Source of the DNA: Lentinula raphanica
Taxonomy: Eukaryota; Basidiomycota; Agaricomycetes; Agaricales; Omphalotaceae
Assembly: GCA_027919835.1 (NCBI GenBank)
Contig: JANVFP010000019.1
Span: forward strand, 248,001 to 312,000
DNA length: 64,000 bases
Reading direction: 5' to 3'
The notes beneath the pieces are model-generated. The model ran no database searches, was not told the origin of the DNA, and saw nothing but the letters and a program-made list of their open reading frames with translations. The position numbers were made by a program, and so were the translations under genes. Each line of letters begins with the position of its first letter. Positions within the stretch are counted from its first letter, which is position 1. Below are positions 12,199 to 23,248 of the stretch, in pieces.

Positions 12199-13593
12199 CT
12201 ATACATCCAGAACACGGGCATTTGGAAACAACCCTTCTGCCATTCTCATGACAGCACGAACACTACGAGGATTCGCCGTCAAAAGGCGAAGCTCAACATT
12301 CCCAACTCCAACATTCGGTGAAAATCCCCTCGTCCCAAATACAGAAACCTTGTCCGCATCCACAAAAAGGCGTAGATGCCTCAACGAACGCGGAGCTTCA
12401 TACGCAACAACGTTCAGAGCGTTCGTAGTGAACATCACCTGGCTACGGGAAATCATAGCCGCTGAGGCCTTTGGGTTCAAAGACACATGCTCCGCGTTTC
12501 TCCATGACCGGAGAAAGTGAGAGAGGTCCGCATCGGACAGGTTCAATGGACGAGGATGGGCGATATGAACGTGGATAAGATCATGAAATCCGACTAGGAG
12601 ACGGAGACCTTCCATCCAGTTATCTGTTTCGTTGGTGCCTAGAGAGCGAATGCTGATGTCTAAATGCTGTAACCCAGGAGCTTTCGAAAGCATGGTGTCT
12701 ATGCAATCCCGGAACTCGTCCCTATAGTACAATTGAGGCACATCGACGACGAACGAGGTCAAGGTGTACTGTCTGTGTGCATATTCCGGTGCGCGAGCAG
12801 CTTTCATCGTAGATTTTAGGACCTTGCGAGCATCCCTCATCGTGCCCGACATTCTCAAGCCCACCGAATGGTCTTTTGAGATTTCGATCCTTCCGTTGCA
12901 TCTTCCTTGGAACGCAACGGCTGCCAGAGCACTGTGAACGCTCAGCATGAACAACAGATCCGAGACTCCGTATCCTTTCATGGTGAGATGCAATCCGATG
13001 AGCGCAGCGACAAGACTCGCTGTGAAGCGAGGGGCGTTCGCGTCGTACGTGATACGAACGAGCTCCGGTCCATTAAAGAGGAGGTTCGAGACGAGCAACA
13101 CGGTCCTTTTCACCGTGGGTGGAAGTATCGGAAGTTCTTCCACCAAGTGGCGGGACCAGACGGAATCGTGGATCCTAAATTCAATGTCCTGGAGTTTTGG
13201 GAAGCGAGAGATCAACTGGGATAGGTCGGATAGGACAGAAGAGGGGATCGAGTTGAGTCCCGGTCCTAGGACTATGATCAAAGTGGCTGGGTTTACTTCT
13301 GGGAAGAAGTCACCGTTGTAGACTCTGAATTCACTATCTATCAATAGTGGTTGAAACGCGAACAGATAGCCCGGGAATAGTCGTGGAGGCACTCCAGCAA
13401 CGAAAATCAACGCATCGAGACTATACGCGTAGCCTATGTCGATTTCGGATTGAGGGAAGGAAGCAGTGGTCGGTGGAGGGTTCATGTCGAAGTTCTGTAG
13501 ACATCTTGCATTTCTCGGAAAGCATATATATCGCTGAGGGCCAACCTGTGGTCCAAAACCAGAGCAGGTGGAAGGGGACAAAAGAATGTCCAA
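12199..13593 (-). CDS. hypothetical protein, possibly F-box/LRR-like, start uncertain
   Basis: A single 464-codon frame runs uninterrupted on the minus strand, far longer than expected by chance here. The C-terminal half has repeating Leu-rich pieces such as PGLQHLDISIRSLG, ADLSHFLRSW and RSLRHLRLFVDADK. These resemble the irregular LRR scaffold of basidiomycete F-box proteins. No clear F-box is visible inside the frame. A stretch just upstream on the same strand (about 13600-13845, with MLSIQELLRNI) could be a first exon carrying a degenerate F-box helix, but I could not find a splice pair that joins it convincingly. The first residues (MDILLSPSTC) look unlike a natural N-terminus, so the true start may be the later Met of MNPPPTTASF or an upstream exon. 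Function is unknown. Confidence 0.55.
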   Translation of the reverse strand: MDILLSPSTCSGFGPQVGPQRYICFPRNARCLQNFDMNPPPTTASFPQSEIDIGYAYSLDALIFVAGVPPRLFPGYLFAFQPLLIDSEFRVYNGDFFPEVNPATLIIVLGPGLNSIPSSVLSDLSQLISRFPKLQDIEFRIHDSVWSRHLVEELPILPPTVKRTVLLVSNLLFNGPELVRITYDANAPRFTASLVAALIGLHLTMKGYGVSDLLFMLSVHSALAAVAFQGRCNGRIEISKDHSVGLRMSGTMRDARKVLKSTMKAARAPEYAHRQYTLTSFVVDVPQLYYRDEFRDCIDTMLSKAPGLQHLDISIRSLGTNETDNWMEGLRLLVGFHDLIHVHIAHPRPLNLSDADLSHFLRSWRNAEHVSLNPKASAAMISRSQVMFTTNALNVVAYEAPRSLRHLRLFVDADKVSVFGTRGFSPNVGVGNVELRLLTANPRSVRAVMRMAEGLFPNARVLDV

Positions 13594-14705
13594 GCCAGAG
13601 AATCAACGGAAGTAAATGTCTGCGAATGTATGAATGTATGTATGGGTGGCTACAGACCGGGCGTCTGCTGGAGAACCGCGCATTGGTGTAATCCCACTGA
13701 TGTTACGAAGAAGCTCCTGGATTGAGAGCATGTCCGTCATGTAGGACCTAAATGCACACCGTGCAGATATTCTGGTATGGGTCCATGACTTCAAAAAGCG
13801 CGAAGAGTCTGAGTATGTACCTTGGATGTTCAATAAACACAGCATCGCCCAATAGCTTTTGACCTTGACATAGACAAGCTGTCATTGATAATCATTTGGG
13901 CCCATTTTGGAAGAGACACGTAACGGCAGTGGCCCATTCCTGGTTGACAATGCAGCGCAAGTATGAGAAGAAAAGGATATTTGACAACACTTTTCACCCA
14001 AATGTTAGCATAATCTGTGAGTTATACTCTCTGAGATGAGTACAGCATCTGAGAATGCGTACCAAAGTTGGATGAAGCAAGGCGCCGGCCTGATTATTTT
14101 TGCAGTATCCTGGGCTCCAGAAAGGGAACAAGGCCATGAAGTTGATATCATGATTCAATGTTCATGATGAACATTGAATCATGATATCGTATGTATAGTC
14201 AATGTCCAGTTGCTTGTGCTTGATTTGGACCAGTTTACGGCAGCGAACAAAAGAGAAAGGAGATGACAGCGGCGAATTGGTTGCTGTGCAAGTGCCAAAT
14301 TGGGAGCAAGGCTTCGTTTGGGACGCATGGAGATGGAGGAAGGATTTGAGTTTGAGCGCTAAAGCGCTAACTAGATAGGCGCTCGAAGGCGCTTACTTAG
14401 TACTGCTTATCACTTTGGGGCCCTTTGTTGATCATGCTTCTGCCTCTCAGAATGAATCTTTTATCTCAACTGCATCATGGCCCACCTAGTAGGATCGTGC
14501 TTGCTCCCGTTTAGGCCCTCCGTCAGAGACTCAGAGAGCAATTTCAAGGTTTCGCCAGAATGATTGAACCGAGCCAATGACGAACCATACCGGCAAACTC
14601 CAAAGATACCAGTTACCACCACATACAGCAATCCCTGACTAATACCTTTTCACTGCTCTCCATTCGCATCATCCTCTTCGCTCTTACGATCTCAATAATC
14701 TCTAC
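13594..14705. other. intergenic stretch with a long perfect palindrome
   Basis: This 1.1 kb lies between two divergently transcribed genes. I found no supported gene. It contains the 45-base palindrome described separately and a cluster of four GCGCT words at about 14355-14393. Confidence 0.5.
14144..14188. repeat. 45-base perfect palindrome
   Basis: Two 22-base arms are exact reverse complements around a single central G. The left arm starts GATATCATGATTC and the right arm ends GAATCATGATATC. There is no mismatch and essentially no loop. No flanking target-site duplication is evident (left flank GAAGTT, right flank GTATGT). Confidence 0.95.
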
Positions 14706-15734
14706 ATGTCTTCCCAAATCGCTCTTCTCATTGGGGCTTCCGGTCAAACAGGCCAACATCTACTCAAGGAGCTCCTGAATTCACCCAATTACTCTCAAGT
14801 CCACGAATACGGCCGTAGAGTGACTGATACGGAGCTGCTTTCGAGCGGAAAGGACAAGCTTCAACAAAAGGTTATCGATTTCGAAAAGTTGAATGACTCG
14901 GGCTTGAAGGATGGCAATTGGGATGTGGTTTTCATCACGTATGTGTATGATCCAAGTTGTCGTCTCGTTCCATCGTCTCAGTTTAGGTTCATGTAGGTTA
15001 GGAACTACCCGAAAGAATGCAGGAAGCGTCGAGGCCTTTGAGAAGATCGACAGAGAGTGAGCTTCCCTCTATGTCTTCATTCGAATATCATAGGATCCCA
15101 CTTACATTCTAGTCCTTAGATATGTCATCAATGTCGCCCGAGAAGCCAGGATCAGTGGCAAGGACCAGCGTCTGGTATACCTATCATCTACTGGCGCCAA
15201 CGCTAGCTCGTCTTTTCTTTATACGAAGTTTGTGCACGATAAAGTCCCATGTTCATGGTCCTGATACTGAACCGGATTCTAGGAGTAAAGGCTTGACAGA
15301 ACTAGGTCTTGCTTCACTGGGCTACAAAGACACAATCATCTTCCGCCCTGCAATGCTCGCTGGAGTGGACCGACCTGAAAGTCGACCACTAGAAACCATT
15401 GCGAGGTAATACCACCGTATTTCGCATATAATCCTTCAATGTACTTATACTACATCCTCGTTATCACAGATACTTCACCAATGGCCTATCTCATATCACT
15501 TCTAGCGTCGAGATCAAGGTGATTTGAGCTCTCTTTCGGCTTATAGTACTTAACACGAATCGTTCACTAACGTCGATTTAGGTTGCAACCTTGGCCAAAG
15601 CTATGGCAAAAGCTGGTAGCTTGGGCTCAGCATCGTTACCTCCAGTCGCTCGTGCCACGCAAGCAGGGAAGGAAAATGCATCGTTCACGGTGGTTGGAAA
15701 TGCAGGCGCCATCGCTCTGGCGCAGTTTGAATGA
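14706..15734 (+). CDS. FMP52: Fmp52/TIP30-like NAD(P)-binding Rossmann protein
   Basis: Six exons (14706-14938, 14997-15056, 15120-15227, 15283-15405, 15470-15518, 15582-15734) all join in phase. The N-terminus IALLIGASGQTGQHLLKEL is a Rossmann dinucleotide-binding loop (GASGxTG). Later blocks are TLGTTRKNAGS, YVINVAREARISG, RLVYLSSTGANASSSFLYTK, SKGLTELGL and IIFRPAMLAGVDRPESRP. Their order matches the HTATIP2/Fmp52 branch of extended short-chain dehydrogenases, where the Tyr and Lys of YTK take the SDR active-site places. In yeast Fmp52 is associated with the mitochondrial outer membrane. Whether this copy is mitochondrial cannot be told from the sequence. The protein is about 241 residues, usual for the family. 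The substrate is unknown. Confidence 0.83.
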
Positions 15735-16174
15735 GGACGCTACACACTTCAAATTTCGTTTCTCTGGTCTCAAGCCTTCTCAATGTTTGTAGGTGCTCCA
15801 GTGCGTAAATCAAGTGTAGATTGTGCATAGATGCATAGTATCCACCAGAAAGAAAGCAGGGTACTATAATGTACTGTAAGGTAATGCATAAAAATTGGAC
15901 AACATGGATAGACTGAATAATGGATATGTATGTATGCAATGAGGTTTTGGTAGTCACAATGAGCGAGCAATGAGCAATGAGAAATGAGCGATGGCGATCC
16001 CGTATGGTATTTACATATGTAGATGGTAGATGAACAAACGAAACGAAACGAAACGAAAGGCCCGACACGCCCGCGTGTCTTGCAAAAAGCAGATCATAAA
16101 GAAAGAAAGATAAATTGTCCGTGTGCGGTGTGCGTTCCACTCCTTCAAGGAGCCCTTCCACCACAAAGAAAGTC
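15735..16174. other. convergent 3' spacer with a short pentanucleotide run
   Basis: This 440-base spacer lies between two genes reading toward each other. It contains an AACGA-type pentanucleotide run at about 16034-16058 and is otherwise featureless. Confidence 0.5.
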
Positions 16175-18667
16175 CTAGCTCGAGTTAGCAGCACTCTTAT
16201 TCGAACCAGCCGTTGAAGCGTTCCGTCCGTGGAAATGAAAAGGCAACGAATACCGTTTTGTCATCCCCTTCAACTTGGTATAAGACGTCTTCTGGCTCGA
16301 AGATCGCATGAGCGCTTCTACTCGTTCCGCAGGCGTTTTCGGTGAATCCGCGTTCAGCCATATCGAGGGTATCGATGAAGGTGGGTTATCTGAGAGAAAT
16401 TCTGTCAAAACTGGATTGGTAAGGATATCCCTTGAATGGCTCACCTTGCCCTGTTTTCCTCCGTGAATTCGCGGTCATGTTAACCTCGTCCACTGACTTG
16501 CGAAAGGTCCTCGGGACTTCTTCAATCTCATGATGAGCATGTGTGGGCATGACTATAATATCATCCATAACCGAAAGCGCAGCAGACCCAACCCTCGGTT
16601 CGTCAAACCGGCGGTTAGCCTCGATCTTTATGTCCTCGATTTCAGTCTTCCTCGCCCGCGGCTGAGGCGCCGGAGATAACAACGGGACAGGAGGAGGCGG
16701 CGGTAAGGCTGAAACAGCGACAGCAGACCCAGGTTCATCCACGAGTGATTCTGTCGACGCGTTCTTCGCAGATGACTCTCGGCTCAGGGGAGAAGGAAGG
16801 GAAGAAGACAGGGGGGCGTTGCTAGTCGGGGTTAAGCTGTTGCTATTCGAGGAAGGAGGTTGGGTGCTTGGCGGTGTGAACACTATTGGTACAGGTGGGA
16901 CAGAAGCATGAGATCTCTCTACTGGGGCACTGCGAGAGCCAGAGGATGAGGAAGGGGAGTTGATCTTTGTTGTGCTGGACCGGCCTCCGGGTAAACGTAG
17001 ACTGCCCATGGAGGTCCGCATGCTGCGTGTCCGTGCGGCGGTTATCATGTCCACACGTCTACCACTTTTTGCACTCCTTGCGCTCCTTCTGCTACGTACA
17101 CTGCGAGAGTCGATATCTTCTGGACTGGACTTGGGTTCGTCTCCGCTATTTGAGCCAGCGGCGGAGGAAGGAGGACGTAGGAACCGCGAAGAGTTGGAGG
17201 GGACGCCTGAATGCTTCAGATCGATTAGCTTCCCAGATGCAGCTACAGCATCCTGGGAAGCAGGTATGGGGAGGGTGACGACTGCAGCTTTTCGAATCAT
17301 GATTTCTCCTTCATCCGAGTATACCCCAGTTTCATCCATGTCGTCCAGATCCCGAGTCAGACCATCCATTTCTTCAGCCAGTTTCTCCGCTTCTGACCAT
17401 GCTTCGTTGAGTTCCTCTTGTAAGAGATCAAGTTTTGCTTTGGCCTCGATGAGTTCTGATGTACGCTTCCCATAACTGCCATTCAGCTAAAAGAAAAGAA
17501 AACGGTCAGACAGTGCAACAGCAGCAGGCGATGCAACACGTACCTTCCGCAGCGCTATAGCCAGAGCACTGGCCCAGTGGTTGTCAATAAGCCTCGTAAC
17601 CTGGGTGATCTGATCTGCGACGGAGGCAAGCTCCTGCGTGAGCCTATCGCATTCGACCGTTGTTTCCGATAGCTGCGTAGCCAGCTTGCCAACCAGATCC
17701 GCACCGCCATCTTTTTGTGAAGCTGAAGCTGTAGTCGAGGACACCAACGCCTGCAAGAACATCGTTCGACGTTGGACATGAAATCGATATCGGGATTGTA
17801 TGGACGCTTTGAGAAAATTCAGCCGTTCCAGTTCCGCCGGGAGTGTTTCGTCAAGCTGGGTTAGGGAGAGAAGGCGGATGAAGGACTCTTGTGCAGAGGA
17901 TCGGATTGCTCTGGACACTATTGTTTGTAGTTCTTGAGAATCGAGTGTCCCTGTGTATCTTATATGAGCGTATGTCCTTGAACGAGGCGGTAAGTATACT
18001 CACATAGAGCACTATCCAGAGGTAGACCTTTCCATTCAACTTGAGTAGTCTCAAATTTGACTGGTGGGGCTGTTATTAATGTCGACGGAGGCATTGAAAC
18101 AGCACGAACAGAACTCGGCGCTGGCGATGGTGGTACGAGAGAGGAGCGTGTGGAGGGAGCCGATGCTGAAACTGAAGAATGAACGAATGAGGACCGAGTA
18201 GATAGCGAGGGTGACGGTACACGAGAAGGTTCTGGTGAAGATGTGAATGAAGGATTGGAAGATTCATGAAGAAGTACAGAAGGGGTACGACTCGGAGAAG
18301 CCGGAAACGGTTTAGTTTCTGGCGTAAGCGGCGAGCGTTCCTCGATGTCTGGAAGAGGTTCGGGTTCATGATCATAGTCTGGCCTTATCGGCGAAATGGG
18401 CGGTGGAAAGCTCGGGGAGGACGGTCCCGGGCTGTATAATGAGGATTCTCGAGATCGAGAAGAAGATTTTGATAGCACAGAATCTCTGTGCGTCGTATAT
18501 CCATTGAGTTTGAAATGTTCTTCAGAGTTCAACGCTGGTAAGGTGGTTTGTCGTGCGCGTGGACCAGAAGGTGCTGGACGAGCTCCGACAGGTCGTAGTA
18601 GAGAAGGCCTGTTGGATCTTGACGGCAGTAAGTTTGGTTTGTCAGTTCCAATCAATGTTCTGTCCAT
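16175..18667 (-). CDS. hypothetical low-complexity protein with central coiled coil
   Basis: Four exons (18004-18667, 17544-17950, 16445-17486, 16175-16410) join in phase to about 780 residues. Residues 1-220 are Ser/Pro-rich and probably disordered, starting MDRTLIGTDKPNLLP. Then comes a helical block (WTLDSQELQTIVSRAIRSS) leading to a coiled coil with KLATQLSETTVECDRLTQEL and AKAKLDLLQEELNEAWSEAE. A second long Ser/Pro-rich, basic tail ends with RNASTAGSNKSAANSS. A poly-proline stretch (LPPPPPVPLL) could bind SH3 or profilin-type partners. I recognise no named domain. The layout, a coiled coil framed by disordered Ser-rich arms, is common in cytoskeletal or polarity scaffolds, but that is only an analogy. 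Confidence 0.75.
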
Positions 18668-19039
18668 AGACAGCAGGAATTAAAGTGGCACCAGATAGAT
18701 TGATTAGGTTGCGCCTGGATTCGCGAATATGTGATAGTGATGATTTTGAGGGAGAGGGAAACGTCGATAAGCGTAGTCGAGGGCCAAGTTTTGGGCGCCG
18801 TGTTTTGATTTTCAGTGAGAGATTTTATTTCCCAGGGTTGTTTTCTAGATCTCTCATCAAATCTATTTTCATTTAGCCCTCACCGAAGCTTCAAGATGAA
18901 AACGCGTAAAAAAGACGCGTCCAGTACAAGCAGTAAGGAGCTCAAGAGGGTTACGCCTGGTTACGCCCGCGATGTCATGCAGATGGTATATGAGCTGATA
19001 ATATTACACGAGTGCCGAGTTACACAAAAAACCTCAGAT
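18668..19039. other. intergenic spacer
   Basis: This 372-base spacer lies between the coiled-coil gene's 5' end and the first lipase's 3' end. A Lys-rich open frame starting at 18894 runs into the lipase 3' end and is judged to be chance. Confidence 0.5.
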
Positions 19040-20524
19040 TTAACATCCCATGCTGACACCATCATAAGGACCTACAGACCGTACATAATACGATGAGCGT
19101 TTTCGTTGATTCGAGAAACTCAGGTCCTCACCAATATGATCGTCAACATCACCGTTGAAGATTGTCGGAACATCCCCAGTACTACATTCAGTGCTGTCGT
19201 TATCTTGGCCTGTAATGAGTTTTCGGACGAGTGAGCAACCATCGCGCCGCGCGATATACATATAAAATCGAGGGAACGATACTGACCTGGACAAGCAACC
19301 CATGTACTATTATCTAGTATGTGTTTCTCGCCCGATGGATGAACATAACCCAGAAGTTCGCCTGTGTAATGTATACTATATTTAATCCGGAGGTAGCATG
19401 GTGTCGAAGAACTACGAGGTAACTCACCTGGTACGATTGGGACCATGTCTTCTCTGGTAGAAGATAGTTCACATCAAATTTAGCTCTGGCAGTAAACTTG
19501 ACACTAACTTGTTGTTTATATGAGCCAAGTTCGGGAACTTGGAGTCCATGAGGTCCGCAAATGCTTGATTACCAACCTGAGCACTGCAGTATAAATTTCT
19601 TGCACAAAACAAGAGGGCAATTCCGAGACTTACACGAGGCAAACCATAGCCGATGAAATTTGTGGTAGCAGAAGGAATTTGGATTGAAAGATAAAGAGCA
19701 TCGAGAAGGGAGATGGCCGCGCCTGGGAGGATGGGAACGGATTAGATCTGTTCGTTGAAACAACAGGTAAACACTGGCATACCTAGCGAATGTCCTACAG
19801 TAGTAATAGTCGTAGTCGAGTGTGCAGACATAGTTGTCTTGACGGCCGAAAGAACGGCGCTCGCGGTCCTATATTCAAAGAACACAACTCCGTCAACCCA
19901 ATAACTCCGATGCGAACAAGTTGTCACTCACTTCGCCTGCTCGTCTTCAAACCCGGTGTGAACCTTCACGCTGGAGCTGACCCCAGTAAACAAGGTGGTA
20001 TCGATTGCCTTTTGAGAAAACTCGATGTCGGTGATGACCGAGAGACTAGAAAGAAGATCATAGTCAATTACCTCCTAGCACGATTCAGTATCTCAAAAGT
20101 AAAAACACACTAACATCTCTGATGTATCCGTTCCTTGATGCGAGACTATCACGCTCTTCAAAGTCGCGTCATAACCAACAAACCAATATTGGGTACCGTC
20201 GCCGTCTCCTCCGGATGCAACTGGGACGAAGCTGGGGTTTGCCTCGCAGTTCGCTGATTAAGATGAGATTAGTTCACCCGTTTCCACAACTATTAGAGTT
20301 CGATATATGTGCGTACATCCACAAGACCAGTTAATAGTCGTACTCGGAGCACAATAGGCTGTACTAGCATAGTACGTGTACGGCTTATATGCAGCGATCT
20401 GGGCAGACGTGAGGGCGGTTATAGATGCTCTAGCTTGAATGCTGGCTTTAGCAGTCGGCGAAGCAAGAGAGACATCCACAAGCAGCAGGAGGAAGAAGGA
20501 CCAAGACACAGGGAGGATGAACAT
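19040..20524 (-). CDS. secreted class 3 lipase, copy 1 of a tandem pair
   Basis: About nine short exons give a secreted alpha/beta-hydrolase of about 300 residues. It begins with a signal peptide (MFILPVSWSFFLLLLVDVS). The mature N-terminus ITALTSAQIAAYKPYTYYAS leads to a Cys pair, then CEANPSFVPVASGGDGDG and VIVSHQGTDTSE. The nucleophile elbow TTVGHSLG supplies the catalytic Ser; the HS|LG junction is split by an intron. The catalytic Asp region reads VPIVPGE and the His region GYVHPSGEKHI. The C-terminus YDGVSMGC matches that of its neighbour. Class 3 lipases hydrolyse acylglycerols outside the cell. A TATA-like box (TATAAAT, 20576-20582 on this strand) lies about 55 bases before the ATG. 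The second copy follows upstream on the same strand. Confidence 0.8.
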
Positions 20525-21809
20525 CGCAACAACAACAGGATGCAAAGCACACAACCTCGGAGTTCACCTGTGTCCATTTATATGTTCGTCCCAGATCATC
20601 CAATCAAGATGATTTGGGAATGTTGTATGCGGTTCGGAGTGGATGTAGACTATGTTTGTAGGAGTTCGTAGGGCATGGGGGGTGATGTTTAACAAGACGT
20701 CGAGATATTCTAGGAATCGGACGCGATCCAGGATACATCTAAGGCAAGAGAAGGACACGTCCTTCACGCATCAGTGAAATGTATTTCGAGTGATTTCCGA
20801 GCGTTAGACCCAAACTTACTATACGAAACATATGGGAACATATGTGCGTCGGCTGGCTGGGATCATCAAAAGTATGAGATGATGATCCCAACGGATATCA
20901 ACCAACAGTTACTACCTTGTATCCAGCAAATGTTAGATGACTCTGTTGGAGTCTGAGCTGCCCGGGAGTTATACCAGTTCCTCGAAACGTCTCAACTGAC
21001 CCAGCTATCCGCGATTATGCCCGCACCTTGAGGATAGATGTAATGGTTGGCAACATAGAGAGATGGAGGCATTGTGGTGGTTCATCGCATTCCGATCGCA
21101 AAGCGTACCTCGTTCCTGCAAATCCAAATGGAGTTTGCAGGAATATGTACGAAGCTACTACGATGATGGATGATTTACAGGGAGATACAAATCAGCGACC
21201 AGGTTCGACGCGGACATAACTAGCCAAAACTGCTTTTCAGGTTCGTGGCCGCCTTCTGATTGTTGATATGACTCACGTTGCACTGTCCGTTACCACCAAT
21301 ACCAGAATATGGCACAACTCTGCCTTCCCGAATCCCGAAAGGTCTGCAACTTGAGCTTGAGTTTCCGAAAACCCTCACTGACGCGCGATACATGACTCCA
21401 ACGCGAATGTTGATGCTAGCCTTTCAAAAAGTTGACTATGGGCAATTGTTTGTGCAAGACGTAGCTGCCAGAAAGTGGTTGACCATAGTAGCCACGCTCA
21501 GCAGCTGAAAATTAGGAAGTTTCGTGGTGGACGAAGAGACTCAAGTTTTAACCGTCGGAAGTCTGGGCGCCTATGGATTCGCCGTCCAGTTACCGGAAAC
21601 GCTTCGACGAGTTCAAGTTCAGACAAATGACGACTCTGCGTTCAAATGTTCACGGTGCAGTTCATGAAGTCTCAAGCCACTATGCTTTACCATAACTGAT
21701 TCACTATGCTCAAGACCGGACAGGTTAGGTTCGAATCGATCGTGTCCGAGCTGATCACCTCAATACTGCCTGTTACTACCAGTATGGACGCAAGTAATCA
21801 TAAAGTGAC
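20525..21809. other. spacer between the tandem lipase genes
   Basis: This 1.28 kb contains only short unsupported frames. It should hold the promoter of lipase copy 1 and the 3' end of copy 2. No third lipase remnant was recognised. Confidence 0.45.
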
Positions 21810-23248
21810 CTAACATCCCATCTCGACTCCATCATAAGGGCCTGCGTCGAAAGTAGCCAGGTATTTATAACCGACGTTGAAGGGGTAAGATTTGAAGGAC
21901 TCACCGTCATGCTCATTCTCATCGCCGCTGAAAATGGACGGAACGTCACCTGTGGTGCATTCTTTACTGTCGTTGTCTTGCCCTACAGATGTCCCCGTCA
22001 GCAAATATGATGACACCCGAATCATTCACGAATTCTCACCTGGACAAGCAACCCACGCATTACTATCCATGATATGCTTCTCGCCCGATGGATGCACGAA
22101 ACCTAGGAATTCACCTGCGACATACGTTAGGTGGGGAGACATAGTGGATTTGCCTTGTTACATACCAGGTAAGATGGGGATTGGGTCTTCTCTTTATTCA
22201 ATGTCAGAAAGGTTCGTCTCTGAGTTTTCAGATGACTAACTTGTTATTAATATGCGATAGGTTTGGTAGTTTGGAGTCGATAAGATTGGCGAATGCTTGA
22301 TTTCCGACCTAGTAAGCAAATAATTGAGGCTTAACTAAGATTTGGGGACACGAAGAATTTAAATGTGAGACGTACTCGCGGTAGACCATATCCAATGAAA
22401 TTCACGTTCGCGGAAGGCATTTGGATTGAGAGGTACAATGCATCAAGAAGTGAGATAGCAGCGCCTTCAGTCAATCAAATCAGCGACTTCGCCTTCACTC
22501 GCGAGAAGGAAGAGAAAGTAGACCTAACGAGTGTCCCACGGTAGTGACAGCCGTAGTCGAATGAGCAGCTATGGCTTGTTGAACAGCAGCGAGGACGGAA
22601 CTTGCTGTACTAGATAGTAGTAGTAGTACTCATCAGCATACAACACCATCTGTACAAATCCAGCCAACTTGCCTTGCCTGGGCCTTTGCAAATCCATCAT
22701 GAGCCTCCACACTTGAGCTCACCCCCGGAAACAACGAAGAATCAAGAGCCTTGAGTACGAATTCCGCATCCGTCAAAATTGGGAGGCTGTATAAAAATAA
22801 TAAGCTGCTATGACCCAATACCACGATGAGATATTAATAGCAGTAACTCACATCTCCGACGAATCAGTTCCCTGATGGGACACTATTACGCTGTTCAATG
22901 TTGGGTCAAACCCAACAAACCAGAACTGTACAGCGTCGCCATCGCCCCCAGACGCGACTGGTATGAAGCTAGGGTTCGCCTGGCAATTCGCTAAAATAGT
23001 GTCAAACGAGGACTTCACTCGCCGAAGGTGAGATACTATGACTACCTACCTCCGCAAGACCAATTGATTGTTGTGCTTGGCGAGCAGTAACCGGTACTAG
23101 CGTAGAATGTGTACGGCTTATATGCTTCGATTTGAGCTGTCGAAAGAGGAGTGATTGCTTGACGAGATTGAATAGCGATTCTCGCTGCTGGAGAAGCGAA
23201 CGCAGACGAGGCAAGGACGACGAGGGACAGATAGAACCGAGCGAACAT
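21810..23248 (-). CDS. secreted class 3 lipase, copy 2 of a tandem pair
   Basis: This is a clear paralogue of the gene at 19040-20524 with the same exon plan. The signal peptide MFARFYLSLVVLASSAFAS is followed by ITPLSTAQIEAYKPYTFYAS, CQANPSFIPVASGGDGDA and VIVSHQGTDSSE. The Ser elbow is again split at VGHSL. Later blocks are ISLLDALYLSIQMPSANVNF, YGLPRVGNQAFANLIDSK, DPIPILPGEFLGFVHPSGEK and the end YDGVEMGC. The Ser, Asp and His motifs are all present, so the enzyme should be active. The promoter carries a TATATAA-type box about 85 bases before the ATG. The conserved GNQAFAxLxDSK block and identical intron placement show a tandem duplication. Confidence 0.8.

Noticed and set aside
12907..13321. 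Plus-strand frames of 105-124 codons
   Set aside because: They mirror the 464-codon minus-strand frame and have no separate support.
18815..19096. 93-codon Lys-rich open frame on the plus strand
   Set aside because: Its second half overlaps the 3' coding end of lipase copy 1 on the other strand and it has no family motif.
21715..21745. GGTTCGAATC resembling a tRNA T-loop
   Set aside because: The flanking bases do not form a T stem and there is no upstream D arm or acceptor.
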